NCBI GenBank assembly: GCA_038316335.1 | Contig: JBBQAM010000006.1 | Location: forward strand, 1-64,000 | Source of the DNA: JALHST01 sp038316335 | Lineage (GTDB): Bacteria; Bacteroidota; Bacteroidia; Flavobacteriales; Flavobacteriaceae | Direction: 5' to 3' | Length of the DNA: 64,000 nucleotides | Shown here: positions 52,636 through 61,671 of the stretch, one piece after another | How the letters are laid out: each line of letters starts with the position of its first letter | Position numbering within the stretch: the first letter of the stretch is position 1 | Notes under the pieces: generated by a model | Databases searched by the model: none | What the model saw: the letters and a program-made list of their open reading frames with translations, nothing else | What the model was told of the DNA's origin: nothing | Translations under genes and position numbers: made by a program

Positions 52636-54060
52636 ATGGGTGTTACTGCTAATTCCGTATGGAAAAATTGTTTGGGCTTTATCCAAGATAATATCCAACC
52701 GCAGGCATTCAAAACATGGTTTGAGCCTATTAAACCTGTTAAACTTTCAGAGAATTCTTTAAGTATTCAAGTTCCCAGCAAATTTTTCTACGAATGGCTT
52801 GAGGAACATTATGTCAAAATATTAAAAGTAGCACTAACACGTGAATTAGGCGAAACGGCCAAACTTGTGTACATCATTCGAATGGAAAATACCTACGGGA
52901 ATCGGGAACCTTTTACCGAAAAAATCCCGAGCTCCAATCGTGGCACTATGGTACCTCAGGAAATGGACGTACCTATCAAATCAAAAAACCCAGAGCTGCG
53001 AAATCCATTCGTTATACCTGGTATCCGCAATATTAAAATCGAATCCCAATTAAATCCGAATTATAATTTTGATAATTTCTTGGAAGGGGATTCGAACCGT
53101 TTGGCAAGGTCTGCTGGAATGGCAGTGGCCAATAAACCAGGGGGAACCTCATTTAATCCGCTTTTGGTCTTTGGCGGAGTTGGTCTCGGTAAAACGCATT
53201 TAGCGCATGCCATCGGAGTAGAAATCAAGGACAAATACCCTGAACGGACGGTGCTTTACATTTCGGCCGAAAAGTTTACACAGCAATATATTGAAAGTGT
53301 CAAGAAAAATACACGGAACGACTTTATTCACTTTTATCAATTAATCGATGTCCTGATTATTGATGATGTGCAATTTTTATCAGGAAAATCAGGCACACAA
53401 GATGTTTTCTTCCATATTTTCAATCATTTACATCAGAACGGAAAACAGGTTATCCTAACTTCTGACAAGGCCCCGGTCGATATGCAGGACATTGAACAAC
53501 GCTTATTGTCCCGTTTTAAATGGGGTCTTTCTGCCGAACTTCAAAATCCGGATTATGAAACCCGTATTTCGATCCTTAAGAACAAATTATATCGGGATGG
53601 CGTTGAAATGCCCGATGATATCGTAGATTATGTGGCCAAGCACATCAAGACCAATATACGGGAATTGGAAGGTGCCATTATATCGCTTATTGCCCAATCG
53701 TCATTTAACAAAAAAGAGGTGACTTTGGAACTTGCCCAGCACGTGGTTGAAAAATTCGTAAAAAACACCAAAAGAGAGGTATCTATCGATTATATTCAAA
53801 AAGTAGTGTCTGATTATTTTGAAATGGACGTTGCCACATTACAATCGAAAACCCGCAAAAGACATATCGTACAGGCGCGCCAATTGGCTATGTTCTTTGC
53901 CAAAAAATTCACTAAAGCTTCCTTGGCCAGTATTGGATCACAGATAGGCAAAAGAGACCATGCGACTGTGCTTCATGCCTGTAAAACGGTTGACAATCTG
54001 GCAGAGACCGATAAACAGTTTAGAAAATACATTGACGATCTTACAAAAAAATTCTCCTGA
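52636..54060 (+). CDS. dnaA: Chromosomal replication initiator protein DnaA
   Basis: 474 residues from the ATG at 52636 (MGVTANSVWKNCLGFIQDNI), which fits the family; the frame is open 40 codons further but without homology. Domain III has Walker A GGVGLGKT (180-187) and DDVQFL Walker B; domain IV ends with the DnaA-box binding helix region KRDHATVLHACKTV. It starts replication at oriC. I found no cluster of DnaA boxes nearby, so oriC is probably elsewhere, as is common in this phylum. The LMW-PTP gene follows by 10 nt. Confidence 0.98.
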   Translation: MGVTANSVWKNCLGFIQDNIQPQAFKTWFEPIKPVKLSENSLSIQVPSKFFYEWLEEHYVKILKVALTRELGETAKLVYIIRMENTYGNREPFTEKIPSSNRGTMVPQEMDVPIKSKNPELRNPFVIPGIRNIKIESQLNPNYNFDNFLEGDSNRLARSAGMAVANKPGGTSFNPLLVFGGVGLGKTHLAHAIGVEIKDKYPERTVLYISAEKFTQQYIESVKKNTRNDFIHFYQLIDVLIIDDVQFLSGKSGTQDVFFHIFNHLHQNGKQVILTSDKAPVDMQDIEQRLLSRFKWGLSAELQNPDYETRISILKNKLYRDGVEMPDDIVDYVAKHIKTNIRELEGAIISLIAQSSFNKKEVTLELAQHVVEKFVKNTKREVSIDYIQKVVSDYFEMDVATLQSKTRKRHIVQARQLAMFFAKKFTKASLASIGSQIGKRDHATVLHACKTVDNLAETDKQFRKYIDDLTKKFS

Positions 54061-54070
54061 TCGTACCATT

Positions 54071-54517
54071 GTGACCAGGATATTAATGGTTTGTCTTGGA
54101 AATATCTGTAGGTCTCCCCTGGCGCAAGGCATATTGGAAAAAAAAGTAGATCCCAAAAAAATAGTGGTCGACTCGGCAGGCACAGGAAGATATCATCTTG
54201 GCAAACCGCCCGACCCCAGAAGTATTTCAATAGCATTAAAATATGGTATCGATATTTCTGGTCAACGATGCGGAAAGTTTTCCCCAAATGATTTTGACAG
54301 GTTCGATTTTATATATGCTATGGATTTGAGCAACTATAGGAATATAATCGCGCTCGCAAAAGATAAATCCGAAAGTGACAAGGTACGTCTTTTGTTGGAC
54401 GTTATGGGACCTGAAAATCGGGAAGTACCCGACCCGTATTATGATGGTGAGAGCGGATTTGAAAAGGTATTCACACTAATCGATGCAGCCTGTGACGCCC
54501 TCGTTGCCAAGTTGTAA
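54071..54517 (+). CDS. Low-molecular-weight protein-tyrosine phosphatase
   Basis: 148 residues starting at GTG 54071; no ATG lies before the catalytic loop except one only two residues from it, so GTG is favoured. The loop CLGNICRS (residues 8-15, nucleophile Cys8, Arg14) and the acid motif DPYYDG near the C-terminus are intact. It removes phosphate from tyrosine or arginine residues, targets unknown. It stands 10 nt after dnaA and 21 nt before the methyltransferase gene in what looks like one operon. Confidence 0.9.
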   Translation: MTRILMVCLGNICRSPLAQGILEKKVDPKKIVVDSAGTGRYHLGKPPDPRSISIALKYGIDISGQRCGKFSPNDFDRFDFIYAMDLSNYRNIIALAKDKSESDKVRLLLDVMGPENREVPDPYYDGESGFEKVFTLIDAACDALVAKL

Positions 54518-54538
54518 GTCAATGATAACAAGTGGCCA

Positions 54539-55255
54539 ATGTCCAAAAATGAACAAGGTAAACTATTTTTAATTCCAACAACGCTTGGAGACAATGAACC
54601 CCTTGAAGTACTTCCCATTTCAATAAAGAGGGTCATCGAGGGTACCGATCATTATATTGCGGAAAATGAAAAATCGGCTCGAAGGTTCATCAAAAAAATA
54701 AGTCCACGAAAATCCCAACCGACTCTCCATTTCGAGATATTGAACAAATATACCGAAGCCGAGGCATTACCGGCCTTTTTAACCCCATGTTTGGAAGGAA
54801 ATAATGTAGGAATCCTATCCGAAGCAGGTTGTCCGGGTATCGCCGATCCTGGGTCCGAAGTCGTTCAACTTGCCCATTCGAAGGGTATTCAAGTGGTACC
54901 CTTGGTAGGGCCTTCCTCGATTATTATGGCCCTTATGGCAAGCGGACTCAACGGACAGAATTTTGCTTTTAATGGGTATTTGCCCATTGATAGTGCTGAG
55001 CGTCGGAAGACGATTAAAAAACTCGAAAAAACATCGATTGAATTGCAGCAGTCGCAACTATGTATAGAAACACCCTATAGGAACGACAAGTTGTTGGCAG
55101 ATATGTTGGCCTCACTTGCAGCCACAACAAAATTATGCATCGCCTGTGACATCACCATGCCCTCTGAGTTCATTGGCACCAAGACCGTTGCTGAATGGAA
55201 AAAAACTCCCGTCACCCTACATAAAAGGCCCACAATTTTCATACTTCAGGGATAA
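54539..55255 (+). CDS. Tetrapyrrole-methylase-fold SAM methyltransferase, RsmI-like
   Basis: 238 residues. LSEAGCPGIADPGSEVVQLAH and VVPLVGPSSIIMALMASG are the RsmI-family SAM-binding and active-site segments. The N-terminus differs from true RsmI, with LFLIPTTLGDNEPLEVLP where RsmI has IATPIGNLED, and Bacteroidota carry this version alongside canonical RsmI. The substrate could be rRNA or another molecule. It is the last gene of the dnaA run. Confidence 0.85.
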   Translation: MSKNEQGKLFLIPTTLGDNEPLEVLPISIKRVIEGTDHYIAENEKSARRFIKKISPRKSQPTLHFEILNKYTEAEALPAFLTPCLEGNNVGILSEAGCPGIADPGSEVVQLAHSKGIQVVPLVGPSSIIMALMASGLNGQNFAFNGYLPIDSAERRKTIKKLEKTSIELQQSQLCIETPYRNDKLLADMLASLAATTKLCIACDITMPSEFIGTKTVAEWKKTPVTLHKRPTIFILQG

Positions 55256-55261
55256 AAATAA

Positions 55262-55283
55262 GCCCCGATACGTATATCAGGGC
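55262..55283 (-). terminator. Terminator hairpin between converging genes
   Basis: GCCC-GATA and TATC-GGGC pair with one internal mismatch around CGTA. On the minus strand it is followed by TTATTTTTATCC, so it best serves the lysozyme-like gene transcribed leftward, and may also end the methyltransferase transcript. Confidence 0.6.
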
Positions 55284-55311
55284 CTATCCATCTTCATATG
55301 TACAAAATTCG

Positions 55312-55941
55312 TTATACCTTGGGATTTCGCTTTGGGATTACATGTGATAAGTCATAGCCCGAAAACTTCTTAATATACCGGGCGATGGTAGTACCATATG
55401 CATCCATCGTATCTATTTGCCCATAGGACCTTAAATACTTTTTAACATTGCCCGCACCTGCTAAGTGAGCAGCAGCCAAAATACCAGATTCGGTAATTTC
55501 CACACCATTGATATATTTACCCACAAATCGGGCGATATCCCGTCTTAAAATCCATTTATTTCTGGAAACATTCGTGTGAAAAGCCTTTTCCTGCATTATG
55601 GGGTCTTTTAAAAAGCTAGCAGAATTATAAACCCCCATTAATTGTAGTGTACCGATTCCAAATTGATATTTTCCCAAATACCCTAAGGTATTCGTCGTAA
55701 AATAATTACCCTGTGACTCCTTGAAGGCCAGAGCTTCCTTGAAACCGATATAGGAACTTCCTAAAAAAGGAGGTGCCACCATCGTCGTAGTAAAAAGGGT
55801 CTTGTTTTTGGGATACAAGACCTGAGTAGGTTCAGTGACCTTCAGTGATTCCGGTACCGTAACTTTCGTCACCTGTAGCCTGAATCCCATCAAGATCAAA
55901 AGCATGATAAGAGAACAAAAAAAGATTATACATCTTCTCAT
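55312..55941 (-). CDS. Lysozyme-like (transglycosylase-fold) exported protein
   Basis: 209 residues with an N-terminal membrane or signal segment (CIIFFCSLIMLLILMGF). The body has ALAFKESQGNY with a possible catalytic Glu75 and YLGKYQFGIGTLQLMG, a pattern seen in lysozyme and SLT-like folds, and an ILAAAHLAGAGNVKKYL segment typical of transglycosylase helices. It probably cleaves peptidoglycan in the periplasm. In Flavobacteria such proteins are named peptidoglycan-binding or LysM-like, but I see no LysM repeat. Single gene. Confidence 0.72.
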   Translation of the reverse strand: MRRCIIFFCSLIMLLILMGFRLQVTKVTVPESLKVTEPTQVLYPKNKTLFTTTMVAPPFLGSSYIGFKEALAFKESQGNYFTTNTLGYLGKYQFGIGTLQLMGVYNSASFLKDPIMQEKAFHTNVSRNKWILRRDIARFVGKYINGVEITESGILAAAHLAGAGNVKKYLRSYGQIDTMDAYGTTIARYIKKFSGYDLSHVIPKRNPKV

Positions 55942-56087
55942 ATCTCAGATTTCTTAAGACTTATGGCCAAAAATGACCTGCTTAAATTTCATGCGACAAA
56001 GATAATTGCCATTTCACGGTTCTTCTCCAAGGCTTTGTTAAAAAAATACAATTTTAGTTAACAAGTCTTAAAAAAGGGATAAGATAC

Positions 56088-57131
56088 CTATCTATTGATT
56101 TTTTGGGAATTGATCCAGCGGATATATTGCTCTTTATTTCGGTTGTGTTGTACTAAGTCTTTGGCAAATTTGTGATATCCAAAATTTTCAACATTGGCTA
56201 CGAAATAATAATAATCGTGCTTTTCAGGATTAAGAACCGCCTCTATGGCCGTAATATCGGGCATTGTAATAGGCCCAGGGGGTAGTCCCGCATATTTATA
56301 GGTGTTGTAAGGAGAATCGAGTTCTAAATCCTTATAAAGCACCCGCTTGATAATCGTATCAAAATTTCCTGATAGCTTCTTAATCGCATAGATAACCGTC
56401 GGGTCTGCTTGCAATGACATGCCCTTTTTCAATCGATTGAGATACACCCCGGCCACCCTTGGCCGTTCATCTACTTTGGCAGTTTCCTTTTGAACCACCG
56501 ACGCGAGCGTTATGACCTCAATAGGGAGCAACCCTAATTCCGTTGCTTTTTTCATACGCGATTCATTCCAAAACTTTTTATACTCAGTGAGCATCCGCTG
56601 TCTAAAACCTTCAGCCGAAGTATTCCAAAAGAATTCATAGCTATTTGGGAGGTACATGGCCAATTTGGTATCCTCATTAAAACCATTGACCTTCAAAAAC
56701 GAACGATCCTCGAAAGCAGTTAAAAGACCGAGGCTGTCTGCTTCAATTTGACTGGAAATTCGACCGGCCAAATCGGCCAAATTTTCCTGATTGTTAAAGG
56801 CAACCTTGACCGGAATGTTCCCACTTCTGAGCGAATTGACTATTTCGTTGTTGTTCATTCCTTTTTTGATCCTGTATTTTCCCGGTCTGATATTCGCGGG
56901 ATATCCCTTTCTATTGGCAACCTGAACAAAAGTATTGCTATGTTCCAATAAGGGGTTCAAAGTTTGGATTACATCCTCGAAATCGGCATCGGAAGGCACA
57001 AATACATAGGCTTCCTCATTATTGAATTTTGTATTCGGGGCAAAAATGGCACGATACACCAGATAGGTCAATATTCCACCGACAACAAGGCCCAACACTA
57101 CAATTAGCTTTAACAGCTTTCTTATATACAT
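56088..57131 (-). CDS. mltG: Endolytic transglycosylase MltG
   Basis: 347 residues with one N-terminal membrane segment (LIVVLGLVVGGILTYLVY). LysM-like region (about 40-110) then the YceG fold; catalytic Glu216 in ITLASVVQKETAKVDERPRVAGVYLNRL, and later LQADPTVIYAI and PGPI. It cuts nascent glycan strands and so fixes their length. Its first base overlaps the last of the GNAT gene (TAATG), so it is translationally coupled in the dapF, GNAT, mltG operon. Confidence 0.96.
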   Translation of the reverse strand: MYIRKLLKLIVVLGLVVGGILTYLVYRAIFAPNTKFNNEEAYVFVPSDADFEDVIQTLNPLLEHSNTFVQVANRKGYPANIRPGKYRIKKGMNNNEIVNSLRSGNIPVKVAFNNQENLADLAGRISSQIEADSLGLLTAFEDRSFLKVNGFNEDTKLAMYLPNSYEFFWNTSAEGFRQRMLTEYKKFWNESRMKKATELGLLPIEVITLASVVQKETAKVDERPRVAGVYLNRLKKGMSLQADPTVIYAIKKLSGNFDTIIKRVLYKDLELDSPYNTYKYAGLPPGPITMPDITAIEAVLNPEKHDYYYFVANVENFGYHKFAKDLVQHNRNKEQYIRWINSQKINR

Positions 57132-57655
57132 TACTTTTTGATCTTTTGAAAGAGTATTTCGTTTTTAAACAGGCCCCTCCACAAAATCCAATCCTTTTTG
57201 ACGCCCACAGTCTCAAAACCCAATTTTTTAAAAAGGTGGATACTGGCCTTATTATCCTCAATAACATTTGCATACAGTTGCCTAAGGCCCAAGATTGAAA
57301 ACGCGTATTCAATCATGAGTTCTATCGCCTCTGAACCGACACCCTTGTTGCGTTCGTCTTCGGACAATACAACAAGGCCGATACCCGCCCTTAGGTTTTT
57401 TGGGTCAAAATCAAAGAGGTCGATAAGGCCGATTACCTTTTTTTTTGAATTGCAGATACTAAGCCGTAATTGCTTTACTTCATAAATATCCCGATAGGCG
57501 TTATCAAGATACAAGTTGAGCACATGTTTTGAATACGGAGTGATTGTATTACTTATTTCCCATATCGCCGGATTATTCTCCAATTCATAAAGGAAGTTAA
57601 CATCTTCGGGTTCCAATGCCCTTAGAAAAATACTTTTTCCTTGTAAATTTACCAT
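57131..57655 (-). CDS. GNAT family N-acetyltransferase
   Basis: 174 residues. Typical RimJ-like acetyltransferase: LRALEPEDVNFLYELENNP at the N-terminus, GIGLVVLSEDERNKGVGSEAIELMIEYAF (acetyl-CoA motif A, residues about 90-120) and YANVIEDNKASIHLFKKLGFETVG. The acceptor is unknown. It overlaps dapF by 7 nt and mltG by 1 nt, and the cell-wall context suggests a link to that pathway, though this is inference. Confidence 0.92.
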   Translation of the reverse strand: MVNLQGKSIFLRALEPEDVNFLYELENNPAIWEISNTITPYSKHVLNLYLDNAYRDIYEVKQLRLSICNSKKKVIGLIDLFDFDPKNLRAGIGLVVLSEDERNKGVGSEAIELMIEYAFSILGLRQLYANVIEDNKASIHLFKKLGFETVGVKKDWILWRGLFKNEILFQKIKK

Positions 57656-58425
57656 TCAATTTCCCCTTCAAAGACCATTTTCGCGGGCCCAATTAAATAA
57701 ACATCTTCGTACCTATTTTCCTTGGGAACGAATGTAACCTGTAACGGGCCCCCTTGCGTTTGAATGTTTATATGCGTCCCATTTGTTTTTCCAGAGCTAT
57801 GCATGGCGATGGCCACGGCGGTCACGCCGGTGCCACATGAAAGTGTTTCATCTTCTACTCCCCTTTCATAGGTCCGTACCGCAAACGAAATGGGGTCAAT
57901 TTGTTCCACAAAATTAATATTGCTCCCGGTTTCCCCATACATCCCATATCGTATTTTCCGGCCCTCCTTGGCTACTTTGAAAGCTGCAAGCTTTTCTACC
58001 ATTTGAACATGATGCGGTGATCCCGTATCCAAAAAAATGGCATGTTGCCTCATTTTAATTGTGTCAACATCCTTCATTTGAAGGCTAATTTCAGTTTCCT
58101 TAATGGTCGCTTGGTGCATTCCGTCGACCGCCGAAAAGCGGGCAGTATCTTGAATTATGCCCAAACGCCTTGCAAATGACACAATGCATCTGCCGCCATT
58201 GCCACACATACTGCTTTCCTTGCCATCCGAATTGTAGTAGCCCATTTTAAAGTCGCTTTCCGCATGATCCTCTAGCAGAATCAAGCCATCTGCACCAATA
58301 CCAAATTTACGATCGCATAGAAACGAAATTACGTCAAGGTCCTCTTTTGGGAATTTTCCCTGACGATTATCTATCATTATAAAATCGTTTCCAGTTCCCT
58401 GATATTTAAAAAAAGTTTGGGCCAT
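57649..58425 (-). CDS. dapF: Diaminopimelate epimerase
   Basis: 258 residues. The two catalytic cysteines are visible: Cys74 in SSMCGNGGRC and Cys197 in TLSCGTGVTAVA. It converts LL- to meso-diaminopimelate for lysine and peptidoglycan. First gene of the dapF, GNAT, mltG operon, divergent from the DegP-type protease gene. Start at the first ATG gives the usual N-terminus (FFKYQGTGNDFIMID). Confidence 0.97.
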   Translation of the reverse strand: MAQTFFKYQGTGNDFIMIDNRQGKFPKEDLDVISFLCDRKFGIGADGLILLEDHAESDFKMGYYNSDGKESSMCGNGGRCIVSFARRLGIIQDTARFSAVDGMHQATIKETEISLQMKDVDTIKMRQHAIFLDTGSPHHVQMVEKLAAFKVAKEGRKIRYGMYGETGSNINFVEQIDPISFAVRTYERGVEDETLSCGTGVTAVAIAMHSSGKTNGTHINIQTQGGPLQVTFVPKENRYEDVYLIGPAKMVFEGEIEW

Positions 58426-58564
58426 AGCAATGATTGAAATACAAAGATAGGACTTTATTTAAGTAAATTTTAGCAGTTAAAAAGGCGTTAAACTCTAAAA
58501 TAATGCTGCTTTAATGCCATAATTTTACGTTAATAATGAATTAATAATTTAATTTAAACAATAC

Positions 58565-59959
58565 ATGAAAAAGATAGGAAGTTTATTTTTGGTGGCCATT
58601 TTTGCCGGGGCTATAACCTTAGGGTCCTACAAACTCTTTTTTGAAAATGGCAATTTTGCGTATATTACTCAAAATGATGGGGCATCGGTTATCAATACGA
58701 GTTTAACACCCACTTCGGCGAAAGGTGCGGGTATCAACGAAGTAGACTTTACGACGGCCGCGGAAAACACCGTTAATGCCGTTGTTCACGTTAAAAATGT
58801 TTCGCTGGGCGGCAGTTCTAATAACCCATGGGATTTTATTTTTGGTTCAGGTCAAAATGCGCAACCACAAGTAGGGGTAGGTTCAGGGGTTATTATATCT
58901 TCTGACGGCTATATAGTTACCAATAATCATGTAGTCGCCAATGCAAATCAACTTCAAGTTACATTAAACAATAATAAGTCATACGAGGCCGAATTTATAG
59001 GATCAGATCCAAACTCGGATATTGCTTTATTAAAAATCAAAGTAGAGGGCAAGTTACCCTATTTGGCCTTTGCCGATTCCGATAACACAAAAATCGGGGA
59101 ATGGGTATTGGCTGTTGGCAATCCCTTTAATCTCACATCTACGGTAACTGCCGGAATTATAAGTGCGAAGGCCCGAAATCTTGGAAGGGCTGATCAATCA
59201 TTCATACAGACCGATGCCGCTGTAAACCCAGGTAATAGTGGGGGCGCCTTGGTCAATACCAATGGCGATTTAGTTGGGATCAATACAGCCATTACTTCAC
59301 AAACCGGTTCATATGTTGGCTATTCGTTTGCAGTTCCCAGCAATATTGCTAAGAAAGTCGTGGACGATATTATGGAATATGGAAATGTGCAAAAAGGTAT
59401 TCTTGGCATAAAAACACCTCCAATAAATTCACAATATGCTATTGAAAAAGGATATAATGAAATCGACGGGGTATACATCGAAGATGTTGAAGAAGGAACA
59501 GGTGCTTCTGAAGCCAAATTACAAAGTGGGGACATCATTAAAAAAATAGATCATGTCATGGTTCACAAATTTTCAGATCTTTCTGGATATTTGGCATCGA
59601 AAAGGCCGGGGGACGAAGTAGAAGTGACTATTAATCGGGAAGAAGACGAACTGATCGTACCCGTCAAATTAATGGAAAGGCAAACCTTGGTGGTTCCTGA
59701 ATTGGGGCTTGAGGTCAAAAATCTTACGGAGAAGGACAAAAAGGATTTTAAAACGAATAAAGGAGTAAAAATTGTTGGGGTACCAGAAACGTATCGCGGT
59801 TATGGTCTAGAAGGAAAGGTTTTATTATCGATTGATGATGAAGAAATCAATGACATTCAAGAGGCCAGGGATCTTTTTGGACAAATTTCGAAATATGAAA
59901 GGACCGTAATTACCATGTTGAACGAAAAAGGTGAAAGAGAGCGGCTTATCTTTCAATAA
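58565..59959 (+). CDS. DegP/HtrA-type serine protease
   Basis: 464 residues. A membrane or signal segment at the N-terminus, then a trypsin-like domain with catalytic triad His122 (TNNHVV), Asp152 (NSDIALLK) and Ser225 (GNSGGAL), and two PDZ domains (about 290-375 and 385-464). It acts in the periplasm as a protease and chaperone against misfolded envelope proteins. Single gene, with terminator at 59982-60007 and divergent from dapF. No clear envelope-stress operator was found. Confidence 0.95.
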   Translation: MKKIGSLFLVAIFAGAITLGSYKLFFENGNFAYITQNDGASVINTSLTPTSAKGAGINEVDFTTAAENTVNAVVHVKNVSLGGSSNNPWDFIFGSGQNAQPQVGVGSGVIISSDGYIVTNNHVVANANQLQVTLNNNKSYEAEFIGSDPNSDIALLKIKVEGKLPYLAFADSDNTKIGEWVLAVGNPFNLTSTVTAGIISAKARNLGRADQSFIQTDAAVNPGNSGGALVNTNGDLVGINTAITSQTGSYVGYSFAVPSNIAKKVVDDIMEYGNVQKGILGIKTPPINSQYAIEKGYNEIDGVYIEDVEEGTGASEAKLQSGDIIKKIDHVMVHKFSDLSGYLASKRPGDEVEVTINREEDELIVPVKLMERQTLVVPELGLEVKNLTEKDKKDFKTNKGVKIVGVPETYRGYGLEGKVLLSIDDEEINDIQEARDLFGQISKYERTVITMLNEKGERERLIFQ

Positions 59960-59981
59960 TTTCAATAGTGCTTGATTCAAG

Positions 59982-60007
59982 GCCCCTACTTCGGTCGGGG
60001 CTTTTTT
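59982..60007 (+). terminator. Rho-independent terminator of the protease gene
   Basis: GCCCC and GGGGC pair, with inner AC/GT closing a TTCG loop and one mismatch, followed by six T. It begins 22 nt after the stop codon. Confidence 0.85.
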
Positions 60008-60072
60008 ATGCGATTTCCCTTCACGAAAACATTTGAAAATTTTACTTTTGTAGTGCCGAATATTAAAAATTC

Positions 60073-61521
60073 ATGTCGCAAAGTAAATCGTATGAAAAGG
60101 AATTGGCCTTCCAGGCCGATCGAAGAAAAGCCACCACCGAATTTATTAAAATCACGAGTGATCTTTGGTACGACAAATCGATTGAAGTAGTCCTTTTTAA
60201 GAACCAAATAATCGATAAAAATGTCAGTGACATCATAAATCTGCATGAATATGCTGGCGAATTTGTGCAAAAACCCATTTCGATATTCGATTCGGTTGAA
60301 TTATTACGGGCCATCAACGATCTGAAATTGCCGCCTGCCAAATTGGATATTGGCAAACTTACCTACGAATATCATTCGGATGAAACCAATTTCAACAACG
60401 CCAAGGCCTTTGTCATCGACAAATTAAAAGATGCGAGTACCACCAGCGAAATAATGCCAAAAGACGTTGTTTTATATGGTTTTGGGCGTATCGGAAGGCT
60501 ATTGGCCCGCGAACTTATGGCCAAGACGGGAAAGGGAAATCAGTTGCGCCTACGGGCAGTGGTCACTAGAGGGCCCGCCGATCCAGAAACTTTAGAAAAA
60601 CGTGCCAGTCTGCTGCGAATTGATTCGGTGCATGGCCCTTTTCATGGCACCGTGGAGACCGATTTAAAAAATAGTGCGCTCATCATTAATGGCACCACGG
60701 TACATTTCATCACTGCCGACTATCCAAAAAATATCGATTATACAAAATATGGCATTCACAATGCGCTCATCATTGATAATTCAGGTGCCTATCGAAATAA
60801 GGAAAAACTAGCCGAACATTTGCTTTCAAAAGGAGCTGGCCAAGTCCTACTTACCGCACCTGGTAAGGATGTACCCAATATTGTGCATGGCGTCAACCAC
60901 AAAAGCTTTGATCCCGATGTGGTGAAAATATTTTCAGCGGCCTCCTGCACCACCAATGCAATAACGCCCATCCTGAAGGTAATCGAAGATTCCTTGGGAA
61001 TTATCAAGGGTCATATTGAAACGATACACGCGTATACGAATGACCAAAATCTAGTAGATAATCTCCATGGAAAATTTCGTCGCGGAAGGGCGGCCGCACT
61101 GAATATGGTGATTACCGAGACGGGTGCCGGGGAAGCCGTAGCGAAGGCCTTGCCAACCCTGAAAGGGAAATTAACTTCAAATGCCATCAGGGTCCCTGTT
61201 CCTAATGGATCACTGGCCATTCTCAATCTCGATTTAAATAACAAAACGTCGTTAGATGGATTAAATACCATACTAAAAAAATATGCATTGGAAGGTGAAT
61301 TGGTCGAACAGATCAAATATTCCTTAAGTAAGGAACTGGTGTCCTCTGATATTATCGGTACGTCAGCCCCTTCCGTTTATGACAGTATGGCAACGATTAT
61401 AGCCCCCAATGGTAAAAATATCGTGCTATATATTTGGTATGACAATGAATTTGGGTATGCCCACCAGGTTATCAGGTTGGCAAAATATATCGCCAAAGTA
61501 AGAAGGTTTACGTACTATTAA
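60073..61521 (+). CDS. gap: Glyceraldehyde-3-phosphate dehydrogenase, long form
   Basis: 482 residues. The catalytic core starts near residue 133 (VLYGFGRIGRLLAREL) and has the active-site SAASCTTNAITP with Cys292 and the C-terminal WYDNEFGYAHQV. The first 130 residues are an extension beyond ordinary 330-residue GAPDH, helix-rich and without a motif I recognise. This long class exists in Bacteroidota and some proteobacteria. It oxidises G3P with NAD(P)+ in glycolysis or gluconeogenesis. Single gene, 65 nt after the protease terminator. Confidence 0.94.
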   Translation: MSQSKSYEKELAFQADRRKATTEFIKITSDLWYDKSIEVVLFKNQIIDKNVSDIINLHEYAGEFVQKPISIFDSVELLRAINDLKLPPAKLDIGKLTYEYHSDETNFNNAKAFVIDKLKDASTTSEIMPKDVVLYGFGRIGRLLARELMAKTGKGNQLRLRAVVTRGPADPETLEKRASLLRIDSVHGPFHGTVETDLKNSALIINGTTVHFITADYPKNIDYTKYGIHNALIIDNSGAYRNKEKLAEHLLSKGAGQVLLTAPGKDVPNIVHGVNHKSFDPDVVKIFSAASCTTNAITPILKVIEDSLGIIKGHIETIHAYTNDQNLVDNLHGKFRRGRAAALNMVITETGAGEAVAKALPTLKGKLTSNAIRVPVPNGSLAILNLDLNNKTSLDGLNTILKKYALEGELVEQIKYSLSKELVSSDIIGTSAPSVYDSMATIIAPNGKNIVLYIWYDNEFGYAHQVIRLAKYIAKVRRFTYY

Positions 61522-61550
61522 ACTTTTTTTAATATCTCTTAATTTAGTTA

Positions 61551-61575
61551 ATTTTCTACGCTGTTAGTAGAAAAT
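61551..61575. repeat. Perfect 9-bp inverted repeat after gap
   Basis: ATTTTCTAC and GTAGAAAAT flank a 7-nt loop, 29 nt after the gap stop codon and 97 nt before the next start. A run of T stands before it rather than after it, so it is not an ordinary terminator for gap; it may be an operator or an mRNA end structure. Confidence 0.45.
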
Positions 61576-61671
61576 GAAAACCTACCTTAACATCGATTTT
61601 TTTTCTTAATTGACAATAATTGAATTACTTTAGTCATCTCTAAATCATTGTTAACAATAAGATTTACATAA

